Shown in pieces: positions 22,791 through 32,390 of a DNA stretch of 64,000 bases. The position numbers and the translations under genes are program-made. Numbering within the stretch: position 1 is the stretch's first letter; each line of letters starts with the position of its first letter. The notes under the pieces were generated by a model that was not told where the DNA came from, did no database searches, and was given only the letters and a program-made list of their open reading frames with translations. The DNA comes from Sequoia sempervirens (taxonomy: Eukaryota > Streptophyta > Pinopsida > Cupressales > Cupressaceae), in the NCBI GenBank assembly GCA_007258455.2, contig VDFB02018455.1, forward strand, positions 46,305-110,304. Direction: 5' to 3'.

Positions 22791-23549
22791 ATAATCAAAG
22801 TCTGAAGACCCTCAGTAGGAGGAACGCACATGCGGCTCAAATACCTCAGAAGACCATCAAACTCTAGTGAGTAGCCTACAAATTTTCCTTCCAAAAATCT
22901 ACTTGATTCAATTTCTGATTTCACTTCCTGATACCAGCTATCTGAGGGAAGTGCTACGAGGACCTGACTCCTCAAATCCACCTCGAGAGCCATTGCAGAA
23001 ATCTCATGTCTCCATCGAATTAGAGCATCCTCCACTACATTCTCCTTACCTTGAACATACTTGACCTCAAAATATTCACAGAGGAATTCCATCCATCTCC
23101 TTTGCTTGGCATTTAGGTTCAACTGCATAAAAATGTATTGCAAACTGCGATGATCGCTATGAAGCTCGAACAGATGACCCAATAAGAAATGTCTCCATCT
23201 CACAAGGGCATGAACCACTACGACTAACTCCAAGTCATGCGTGGGGTAGTTTAGCTCATGATCCTTGAGCTTGCAGTATTCATAAGCAATTACGCATCCT
23301 TCTTGCATCAAGATGGATCCTAATCCCTCCAAGGAGGCATCTATGCACACCATGAAATCCCCAATAGGATCAGGAACAACTAATATACGTGCACTAGTCA
23401 ACCTATCCTTAAGGGTCTAAAATGTTGACTGGCACTGATCTGACCAAATGAACTCCTTCCCTTTCCTTTGAAGAGAAGTGATGGGATGTGTGATCCTTGA
23501 AAATCCCTATACAAACTGCCGATAATAGCCTGCTAACCCCATGAAGCTT
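22775..23549 (-). pseudogene. Element B RNase H and RT-RNase H junction
   Basis: On the minus strand the frame carries ILVVPDPIGDFMVCIDASLE, then SILMQEGCVIAYEYCKLKDH, LNYPTHDLEL, FELHSDHRSLQYIF and VKYVQGKENVVEDALI, the full gypsy RNase H with its D, E, D, D positions. Up to 23549 the sequence is the RT-RNase H connector, where element A interrupts it. The continuation is at 36422. Confidence 0.85.
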
Positions 23550-23811
23550 TGATACCCCTCATGTTGTTACTCTTTTGGATGGATTTCGTACTTGGTTGTG
23601 TGGGTGATCAGTTCACCATTTCGGTTGTGCATGGATTTATGGTTTGGTTGATTAGTTGCATTAGATTTTACATATGTTGTTAGATGATACATTTCATGGT
23701 GATTATGTTACATGGCTATTTTGTAGTGTTCCTTAATATATATATGGATGTTGTGAGTTTTATGTTGTTATAATGTTTGGTGTGTTTGCTAGTGCATCTT
23801 GGTGAAAGGAC

Positions 23812-23864
23812 AGAGTGGCATCACTTGCTTGCAAGTGCCCTGCTGCCCTGTGATTACCTTTCAC
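23812..23864 (+). other. LTR-start double stem, A 5' LTR
   Basis: GTGAAAGG (23812-23819) pairs with CCTTTCAC (23857-23864). Inside, CACTTG-CTTG-CAAGTG (23822-23837) is a perfect 6-bp hairpin. About 80 bases downstream the 3' LTR copy also has CCTGC-TTCG-GCAGG (32784-32797), a textbook UUCG-type hairpin that has decayed in the 5' LTR. Confidence 0.7.
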
Positions 23865-25464
23865 AGTGTGTTTGCTATGGTGATTTACATGCTTCACGAC
23901 ATTTATTTCTATGCAGGATGTAGGTACAGAGTCTCGATTCCACCTGCTTCGGCAAGACAGGGCGAGCATCAAAATAAACTCAACGAGATTGATGTTGAAA
24001 AGGAGTGGTTAGGAAAGAGTTCCTATCCCAAGTTCTTCTTTTGTGAGTCCATTGTTGTTTTTGTTTTTATTTGTCCTTGTGGGTAATTTTATAGTATTGA
24101 TTAATGTTTAGTTGTGATTTAATTAAATTTTGTTAAGTGTGATTTAATTAATTTTGGGTACATGTGTGATCAATTAATATATTTAATTGATAAGAGTTAT
24201 TAAATTTAATTATATTTAAGTTGATTAAGTAATATTATGGTTTAAAAGGTTAATTTAAATAAAATATAGGCTGCTTTGTTATTATTTAGAATGTGAGAAT
24301 TGCTATTTTAATTGATAGTTAATTAAATTGTTTTTAAAAACTATATTATTATTATTTGAAAGTTAAATAAAATAAAATATAAATAAAAAAATAAAAATTG
24401 ATTTTTAAATTATTAAATTTCTTGCATTGGCAATTTACAGGAAGTAGTGGGAATTAATGAATGGCTATTGGGGAAAAATGATTCCCAGAAGGAATATGGG
24501 CATGGGTAACAGAAATTGGTTTGGAGGAATTTTTGGCTGAGAAGAGAGGGGGTTCTCTATGTGTGTGGATTTTTCTAGTGAAATTTGGTGAAAGAATTTG
24601 GAAAAAGCTACAAGGGTTTTTGGAATTTAATTTTGGCTGGAGGTGAATTTTTTGGAAAGAGCTTCGTAGCTGGAGGCTCTGTGGCAAAGCTTGGCTCAAA
24701 TTTGCTTCTATAGCCTATAGGAAACAGGTTCCTTTATCTTTTTGTTTTGTTTTGTATTTTTTCCTGTTTTAAAAAGATTGTTTGTTTGTGTATAAGGTTT
24801 GTCTGTGTCTTTGAAGAATTTTCTGTAGAGAGTATTGTTTCTGGCTGCAGCTGTTAAAATTTTGTGTTGCCTCTGTAGGAAATTATACAACCAAACTTAG
24901 AGAATCTAATTAAATAAAATTCTTGAATTAGAAGATCTGAGGAAATAATAGAAAAAGAAAACCTCTGTAGATTTTAATCCAAAACCCCATTGTTGAGCAG
25001 AGGAATTTAGAAAATATTTGTGCAAGGAAATTTGGGAAAAAACATAGGAAAAATTAGAAGAGCTATTGTGCAAATTTCTTATTGCCTGTGTATAGATATG
25101 ATGTTTCATTTCCTCATTTATTCCATCTCTCTAAAAGTAAAATTAAATTACTAATTGAAATTCTTGGTTGTTCCTGTGTTCTTCTGTCTGTCTGTGAAAT
25201 TAAAACTAATATATTTATACAGATTTATATATATATATATTAATCATAAACTGTATATTGAAATTATCTGTATACCTGTAGAATTGGTTTGTATTCCGTC
25301 CGTACGGAATTAACAAGTTAATTTTTTTTTAAAAATAAATAAATGAAGAAATTTTAAATATATATATATATATATAAGACTGACGAAATTCCGTACCTCA
25401 TAATTCGTCAGAATATATATATATATATATATATAGTGTTTTTATAAAAAAAAATTATATGAAG

Positions 25465-25645
25465 TATGGGGGGGGGACGGCTACTGCTGTACCCCCAGCG
25501 CAGTCCCAAAAGCTATGCACATTAGTCCAAGGACTACTACACAGCAGTCCTTGGGACTACTGTACGCAGTCCTTGGGACTACTGTACACAGCCCTTGGGG
25601 GCTACGTCCTCCCCTATGGGGAAGTACACAGCGTCCAAGTGGGGC
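25465..25645 (+). other. GC-rich island of A 5' LTR with repeated AGTCC arms
   Basis: GC-rich stretch with AGTCCAAGGACT and repeats of CAGTCCTTGGGACTACTGTA. The 5' LTR has one more 22-base unit than the 3' LTR copy (34325-34475). Each unit is an imperfect palindrome. Confidence 0.65.
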
Positions 25646-26403
25646 ATACATGTTTCAAATGTTATATATATAATTTAAATTCGTTATTATTATTATTATT
25701 CATTGGATGACAATAAATTTATTTTGTTATATATATATATAATTATTTATTTATATAAAATATTTTTTCATGTTAATGTAATTGTTAAAATTTATAAATA
25801 TATATTTATATATGTATGTATATATAATATGATATATACATATATATATATATATATATATGTGTGTGTTAAATCTTGGAATAATATTTTGTAAGTTATT
25901 TATAATGATTATATATTTAATTTATTGGAAAAAAATAGAAATAAATGATTTTCCAAATTCATTTGAATGTTTTCAATTAGCGAAAAAAACTAAGGAAATT
26001 AATGGTTGACTTTTGTGATGGAGTGTTCTTGTAGTGTGATATTTTAATCTGACTTGTGTTTTCCTGTAATAATTCAACTTCTTGTTATTGAGTTCTTTTT
26101 GTTGAGTCTCTTGAGTTGAGTTATCAACATGCAGGTTTCTTAAATTAGTCAACTTATTATAGGAGATAGGGTTAGTGTTATAACTTCCAGAGGTTTTTGA
26201 ATTGGGTGTTTAAAGTATTGGGGCTTCTATGTCTGAATCTTAATTCCATTTTCTTTATGATTGTAACCTTGAGTTGCATTATTTTGTGTAAGTTATTGAG
26301 TCATATGATTATGCGAGATGGGTTTCCTCGCGATTGTTTATTTTGTGTTTAGAGAACTTGAGAGTACAATTCTTTGAGCTTGTTGCACGTTAGGGAATTC
26401 TAG

Positions 26404-26757
26404 GGAGAGTGGCTCTATGTGGGCGTCGGCGCACAAAGGGGCTGTCAGGATAACCCACAGTAGAGTTAGTGTAAAAAGTGAAAACCTAACTAATTAATTA
26501 GGGGATGGGTAGTTAAACACTAAAAGATAATGATAGATACCTCGCTCACCTGTTAGGGTTTCCAAAGACTAAAGGTGGCCGAGAAGGCCGTGGTTGGCAT
26601 AATCATGATCTCGTCTCCATGAGGAATGCACGATTCCACATGAGTCACCCTATGGGGTGGCGCCTTGAGATAGGTAGTCAGGATAACCATAGATGAAGGC
26701 GGCACCTTGTGATAGGATTTCAGGATAATCCATGAAGGCCATGCGATGACACTCTCC
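26404..26757 (+). other. Multi-hairpin LTR module, A 5' LTR
   Basis: A 354-base module closed by GGAGAGTG (26404-26411) and CACTCTCC (26750-26757). Inside, hairpin 1 has TGTGGG (26418-26423) with CCCACA (26454-26459), hairpin 2 has CTATGG (26650-26655) with CCATAG (26687-26692), and hairpin 3 has ATGAA...TCCAT around 26692-26733 (ATGGA in the other LTR). Each hairpin holds the conserved word CAGGATAA close to its 3' arm. No open frame is kept between copies, so this is a non-coding signal. Function unknown. Confidence 0.7.
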
Positions 26758-26958
26758 TCTAGCCTTCCCCTTAGTTGTTTTTAACTGGAATCCTCTGGAA
26801 GTGGTTTATTGTTTGACTTGGAGTCATTTGTTGTTGTGTTTTGTTAGTAGACTTTTGTTGTCACGTTTCCTTTGTGTATGAATTATTTTTCCATGTTTGG
26901 TGTTGAGTCTTGTGTTACTTTTGACGTATTGGTCAGGAATTCCTTTCTTAACTACTCC

Positions 26959-26988
26959 TAGCACGGGGGTGGTCGGGTGGAATGTGCT
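26959..26988 (+). other. TAGCACG/CGTGCTA LTR hairpin, A 5' LTR
   Basis: TAGCACG (26959-26965) faces TGTGCT (26983-26988) across GGGGTGGTCGGGTGGAA. Element B and D copies have perfect 7-bp arms. The box CCTAGCACGGGGGTGG is one of the best conserved segments among the LTR families here. Confidence 0.6.
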
Positions 26989-27454
26989 TCACACCCCGTT
27001 GGGTTTCCCATTCAGCAGTTGTACCTTCAGTGCAAAGATTGTGGTGACAGTTTGTTCCATATTTATGTTCATTCAAATGTATACATTTGTACTTTATTCA
27101 TATCTTGTAAGTGTATTGTAACTCGCCCATGTGTTGGGATAATGTATCTTGTAACTTGGATAAATGGTTATTGGTATTTGGTTTGTAACATGATACATGT
27201 ATTGTTATAACACACTTTGTAATTCAAAACATTATTCACAGATGTAATTATATATATTTGATGTTGATATGTTGAGTAAATTAGTTCTCATTATTTCCAA
27301 TTTTTATTGGTTATGTAATCTTGTTTAGCATATGTGGTTCATTCTTATTTTAATGCTTAGCGTTTATCACTTTTATATGAGAACTCATCTATGGAAATGA
27401 ATGTTGGACTAGTTAAGTTTGTTAATGGGTAGTTAATGTAATGTCTCTTTGTGT

Positions 27455-27574
27455 ACCCCAAGGGACTTAGGAGTTTAGTATGTATTTGTAATTATGTTAG
27501 TTGCAATTAATAACATAGTACTTTTACTTCATGTGTAAAAAAAAATTGTTGTGTAGTTAGTTGTCCTTTGGGGT
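27455..27574 (+). other. Terminal LTR stem, A 5' LTR
   Basis: ACCCCAAGGGAC (27455-27466) pairs over all 12 positions (one G-U) with GTCCTTTGGGGT (27563-27574), 20 bases before the LTR end. It encloses about 95 AT-rich bases with an A run. The same stem, in altered sequence, is present in B, C, D and F. Confidence 0.75.
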
Positions 27575-27597
27575 TTGCGCGACGGGGTGTTACAACT

Positions 27598-27613
27598 TGG
27601 TATCAGAGCCAGG
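27598..27613 (+). promoter_or_regulatory. Primer-binding site, tRNA-iMet type, element A
   Basis: TGGTATCAGAGCCAGG begins three bases after the LTR end. TGGTATCAGAGC is complementary to the 3' end of plant initiator tRNA-Met, the usual primer of chromoviruses. Confidence 0.9.
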
Positions 27614-27704
27614 TTTGCAAACACTGGGTACTCTAGGTAGTTAAGTCCATTAGGCAACCTTGCGTAACTCTTGATCTGACATAACTCAATTGTTATGCAG
27701 GATC

Positions 27705-28966
27705 ATGCCTAGGGGTAGAGGTCATGGCCAAAGAAGAGGCCAAGGTGGTGGTCATGGGGCCAATCGCCAAAGTCCATCACTTTTGAGCTCACATGTGTCA
27801 GAGTGTGAGGAACTTCAGAGTTCCCAAAGCATTCCGATAGGAGGTGGTGGTCAGAACCCAGAAGAACCTGGTATGGGTGGTCAGTTGCAACATCTATTAG
27901 AGGAGATATTGGGTTTCTAGGCCCTAGGTGGGATGAGGAACAAAGATTGGATAGGGAAAGGGAGAGATCCCCTAGACGTGGGGAAAACATAGCTGAGCAG
28001 GAGGTAGTAGTGGCAGGTCATATGAGGGACCTATTAAGAGCACGACCCCCTACTTTTGATGGATCTGGTGGGGGTCTAGAGGCAGAGACTTGGTTGATCG
28101 ATTTGGATAGATGCTTTGTGATGCATCCCTATGACAATAACACTAGGGCTAGGTGTGCTATCATGCACCTCAGAGGTTTTGCTTCCACTTGGTGGAGGCT
28201 GGAGGAGCATAAATTACACATTGACATCAATATGGTTACTTGGGAGTTATTTATGGAGAGGTTCAGGGCTCAATTTCTTTCCAATCACTAGAGGTAGCGT
28301 AGAGCTGACGAGTTCCATGATTTAAGACAGATGACTATGGATGTGGAACAATATGAGCATCATTTTTACGAGCTCAAGCAGTATGCAGGTATCAGAAATG
28401 ATGAGGCCATGCTAGTGCAACATTTTTTCAGGGGCTTAAATGCCCGTATCAGCAACGGTGTTTGTGTCTTCGAGCTGAAGACAATGGAGGTGGCGGTTGA
28501 GAAAGCCCACCTTGTGGAAGAAAATCTGGCTATGGCTTTAGGAGGACACACGGGAGTACAAATTGGTAGTGCTCCAGTTACAGGCTTTGGTTCTTGAGGT
28601 GGAAAACCTCAAGCAACAAGGACTTCTAGAAATTTTTGAGCACCCTCTAAGGGTGGTCCGCAGCAGCAACAACAGTCACAGTCTAGACAGTTCAAACCCC
28701 AGACATAGCAGGGTGATAGATCTCAAAGCAGAAGGAACCGTAGCTGGCAACGAGTTAGACAGGATCACTTTGAGCACCCTGCTAAGAGTACACAGACGAC
28801 ACCATCTTGAGGCAGCTTCCAGTAGTCGAGTGCACCATCAAGTGTTAAAGGGTATGGACATGGTACAGGTTGCTTCTCCTGTTGGCAATAGGGGCATATA
28901 GCGAGACAGTGCCCACAGAGGAGTACTACAGGATTTAGTTAGAGACCAGCTACTTCTGAGCCAATA
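27705..28966 (+). pseudogene. Element A gag, with stops and frameshift
   Basis: The ATG at 27705 opens a basic, Gly/Arg-rich N-terminus (MPRGRGHGQRRGQGGGHG). After a frameshift near 27915 the capsid region follows: RPPTFDGSGGGLEAETWL, DRCFVMHPYDNNTRARC, MHLRGFASTWWRLEEHKL and TWELFMERFRAQF. It continues to KTMEVAVEKAHLVEENLAMA. A single CCHC zinc knuckle lies near 28873-28915 (CFSC...GHIARQC) with a stop and a Gly-to-Trp change inside. Stops at 28289, 28295, 28595, 28637 and others are all TAG or TGA. Gag would form the virus-like particle and bind the RNA. Confidence 0.85.
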
Positions 28967-29530
28967 GTGGGAGATGCAGGGAGAGCACATCGGGTATTTG
29001 TAGTAGTAGAGAATCACCAAGCTGAATATCAAGGCACTGTAGTTGAAACTTCAGGTGTGTTGAATGGTACTGGTATATCTATTCTCTTTGATTCAGGCGC
29101 ATCAGATTCTTTCATTTCTCCTTTAGTTGTGGAACGTTGTGGACTGGTGGCAACTAGGCAAGGCATTAAATGGTAGGTCGAATTGCCCTCTGGGGCAAAG
29201 GTTGCAGTTGAGTCATTAGTTCAGGGTTGCAAATTGCAAATAGGGGCACTCACAACTATGGTGGATCTTCGAATCCTAGCTCTTAGCTCATATGATGTGG
29301 TTTTGGGTATGGATTGGTTGTACACTCACCATGCTTTAATTGATTGTCAGCATAAGGTAGTGTGTTGTGTTGATAATGTGGGTAGTGAGGTGGAGATCAT
29401 TGGCAATCAGAGACCTATCTCATTACGCTTAATCTCAGCTATGCAATTAAAAAGGTGTTTCAGACAGGGTTGTCAGCTATTTGCTGTGTTAGTTAATGAT
29501 TTGGACTCCGATGAGAGTCAAGGGATTTCA
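28967..29530 (+). pseudogene. Element A aspartic protease
   Basis: In the same frame as gag: GRAHRVFVVVENHQAEYQGT, then ISILFDSGASDSFISPLVVE, with the catalytic D-S-G intact. It continues VELPSGAKVAVESLVQGC, DLRILALSSYDVVLGMDWL and ALIDCQHKVVCC, as in gypsy proteases. One TAG at 29174-29176 interrupts it. The enzyme would cut the Gag-Pol polyprotein. Confidence 0.85.
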
Positions 29531-30420
29531 TTGGATGATTACCCTCTTCTTAAGGAATATTCTGATGTTTTTCCTAGTGAAATTCCTGGGACGCCACCTA
29601 AGCGTGACATCGACTTCAGAATTGATCTTGTTCCTGGAGCTGAGCCTATTTCTCGGGCTCCATATCGGATGCCAACACAGGAATTGCAGGAGGTTAGGTT
29701 GCAGTTGGAGGAGCTTTTAGAGAAAGGATTTATCTGTCCTAGTGTTTCCCCTTGGGGAGCACCAGTTATATTTGTGAAAAAGAAGGACGATTCGCTCTGA
29801 TTGTGTATTGATTATAGGCAACTCAACAAGGTGACGATCAAGAATCAGTATCCTTTGCCAAGGATTGATGACTTATTTGATCAAATAAAAGGAGCTCAAG
29901 TCTTCACTAAGATCAATCTTAAGTTTAGCTATCATCAGTTGCAAATAGCTGATGCTGATATTCATAAAACTGCATTCTATACTCGCTATGGGCATTATGA
30001 ATTCATGGTTATGCCATTTGGGTTAACTAATGCACCATCAGTGTTTATGAGCCTGATGAATGGAGTTTTCCATACCTATTTGGATAGGTTCGTACTTGTG
30101 TTCCTTGATGATATTCTAGTGTACTCAAAATCTATGCAGGAGCATGAGGTACATCTTAGCAGGTGTTACAATGCTTGAGGGACAATCAACTATTTGCTAA
30201 TTTGGCTAAGTGTGATTTTTACAAAATAGAGGTGAAATACTTGGGGCATGTCATCTCAAGTGTAGGTATTGCAGTGGATCCTTCAAAGATCCAAGCTATA
30301 GTTGATTGGCCAGCACCCAAGAATGTTCCAGAGATTCGCAGCTTTATGGCATTAGCGGGCTATTATCGACGGTTTGTACAGGGTTTTTCTAGGATTGCAT
30401 ATCCTATTACTTCTCTTTAG
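29531..30420 (+). pseudogene. Element A reverse transcriptase
   Basis: The RT runs from DIDFRIDLVPGAEPISRAPY through EKGFICPSVSPWGAPVIF and [20 protein letters not shown]. It goes on with [32 protein letters not shown] and the active site [15 protein letters not shown] (DD intact). A TGA at 29798-29800, a frameshift near 30155 and a TAG at 30418-30420 break it. After the shift [19 protein letters not shown] and [20 protein letters not shown] finish the domain. Confidence 0.9.
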
Positions 30421-31086
30421 AGGAAAGGGAAGAAGTTCATTTGGTCCAAACAGTGTCAGACAACATTTGAGACCCTTAAGGATAGATTGACTAGTGCCCC
30501 AATATTGGTGGTTCCTGATCCTACTAAGGATTTTGTGATGTGCACAGATGCATCCTTGGAGGGTTTAGGATCTGTCTTGATGCAAGAGGGACATGTAATT
30601 GCATATGAATCCTGTAAGCTCAAGGACCATGAGCTTAATTACCCTACTCATGACTTGGAGTTAGCCACAGTGGTTCATGCTCTTGTGAGATGGAGGCACT
30701 TCTTGTTGGGTCATAGGTTTGAGCTTCACAGCAACCATCATAGTTTGCAATACATTTTTACTTAGCCAAACCTGAATGCTAGGCAGAGAAGATGGATGGA
30801 ATTCCTCTGTGAATATGACTTTGAGGTCAAATATGTTCAAGGCAAGGAAAATGTAGTTGTAGATGCTTTGAGTCGGCAGAGACATGAGATTTCTATAGTG
30901 GCTCTTGAGGTAGATTTGAGGAGTCAAGTCCTTATAGCCCTTCCATCTGATAGTTGGTATCAAGAAGTGAAGTTAGAAATTGAGTCTGGTAGAGCTCTAG
31001 AAGGAAAGTTTGCAGGGTACTCACTTGAGTCTGATGGTCTTCTAAGGTATATGGGTCGCATTTATGTGCCTTGTGTTGAGGGTCTT
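30421..31086 (+). pseudogene. Element A RNase H
   Basis: Reads FIWSKQCQTTFETLKDRLTS, then FVMCTDASLEGLGSVLMQEG, LNYPTHDLELATVVHALVRW, FELHSNHHSLQYIF and KENVVVDALSRQRHEIS. The catalytic Asp in ELHSD (kept in element B) is Asn here, a G-to-A change. A TAG at 30763-30765 interrupts it. Confidence 0.85.
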
Positions 31087-32199
31087 TGAACTCTAATTAT
31101 GACCGAGGCACATCGAGCTCCCTATTCTGCTCATCCGGGAGTTAAGAAAATGTATGCAGATCTTCGGGCATTATACTTTTGGGCTGGCATGAAAAGGGGT
31201 ATTGCATATTTGGTAGCTAGATGTTTGGAGTGTTAGAGGGTCAAGGCAGAGCATCAACATCCTGCAGGTCTATTACAGCCTCATCTCATTCTGGAATGGA
31301 AGTGGGACATAATTTCCATTGACTTTATTGTGGGATTGCCTATGACTTCTTGACGTCATGATTTTATCATGGTCATAGTTGACAGATTGACCAAGGTGGC
31401 TCACTTTTCCCCAGTCTATTCATCTTACACAACTTCATCAGTTGCTAGAATTTTCATGGAAGACATCATCCATTTGCATGGTATTCCACGGAGAATCATA
31501 TCTGACAGAGATCGAGTGTTCACATTTACATTGTGGACATCATTGCAACGTGCCTTAGGAACACAGCTAAACTTTAGTTCTGCCTACCATCCTGAGACAA
31601 ATGGACAGACAGAGAGGGTTAATCAAGTTCTAGAGGACATGCTGCGTATGTACGTGATGGATCAGTAGTCATGTTGGGAGGAGTATTTGCATCTCGTGGA
31701 GTTTTCCTATAACAATGGATATCATAGCTCAATTGGTATGTCTCCCTTTCAGGCACTATATGGTCATCCTTGCAGGACCCCATTAAGTTGGGACCATCTT
31801 GATGAAAGAGTTCTCCTTGGTCCTGAAATGCTTTAGGACATGGAACAACAGGTAGTACACATAAGAGATCATCTTGTGGCAGCTCAAGACAGACAAAAGA
31901 AATATGCAGATGCATATAGAGTTGACCATCAGTTCTCTGTTGGTGATCGAGTCTTTTTGAGAGTGCGACCGTGAAAGAGCCCAATCCATTATGGAAAGGG
32001 TTCCAAGCTTGTGCCTTATTTTTTAGGCCCATTTGAAGTTTTGGAGAGGATTGGCCCCATTGCTTATCGCCTAGCATTGCCACCCAGCATATCATGAATT
32101 CACAATGTTTTTCATGTTTTTGTACTTAGACCATATTTTCTTGATATTACTCACGTACTTGATTGGAATACTCTTCAAGTCGAGGATGGGCAGTTAGCA
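31087..32199 (+). pseudogene. Element A integrase
   Basis: Contains the zinc-binding part (HRAPYSAHPGVKKMYADL, then CLEC) and the core with D in [11 protein letters not shown] in RIISDRDRVFTF and E in NGQTERVNQVLEDML, so the DDE triad is intact. The tail holds DRQKKYADAYRVDHQF and NVFHVFVLRPYFLDITHV. In-frame stops at 31087, 31234, 31351, 31666, 31834, 31972 and 32095 are all TAG or TGA, with no further frameshift. Confidence 0.9.
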
Positions 32200-32367
32200 C
32201 TCGAGCCCATGGCTATGCTACAACATCAGAGACTCACCCTCAGGGGAAGAGATATTGAGCAGGTGCAGGTTCAATGGGACCCGAATGATGAGACTTCAAC
32301 GACATGGGAGGATGCATCTCGTATTAGAGAGGCATTTCCATTTTTATTTAGTGGCTTCCAGGAGTAA
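32200..32367 (+). CDS. Element A integrase chromodomain tail
   Basis: The open 3' end of pol reads LQHQRLTLRGRDIEQVQVQW, then DPNDETSTTWEDASRIREAF and a TAA at 32365-32367. The VQW...TWEDA pattern with a following hydrophobic helix is the chromodomain of plant chromoviruses, known to bind methylated histone H3. It is a protein domain of pol, not a separate gene. Confidence 0.8.
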   Translation, partial: LEPMAMLQHQRLTLRGRDIEQVQVQWDPNDETSTTWEDASRIREAFPFLFSGFQE

Positions 32368-32377
32368 GCCATATTCT

Positions 32378-32390
32378 AGGGGGGAGGATG
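32378..32390 (+). promoter_or_regulatory. Polypurine tract of element A
   Basis: AGGGGGGAGGATG directly precedes the 3' LTR start at 32391. It is the plus-strand primer site. Confidence 0.85.

Larger units (their letters stand above)
23550..27594 (+). repeat. 5' LTR of element A (4045 bp)
   Basis: Matches 32391-36421 end to end. From the start it holds a 5' stem-loop region (23812-23864), AT-rich sequence, inverted repeats around ATTCCGT-CCGT-ACGGAAT (near 25297), a GC-rich island (25465-25645), long AT runs, the multi-hairpin module (26404-26757), the TAGCACG hairpin (about 26959) and the terminal stem (27455-27574). Several open frames of 60-95 codons occur but none has a known domain. I could not place the transcription start. 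Confidence 0.95.

Noticed and set aside
27690..27704. Alternative earlier gag start (non-ATG) before MPRGRG
   Set aside because: The ATG at 27705 matches the start of gag in element B (39063), so it was chosen.
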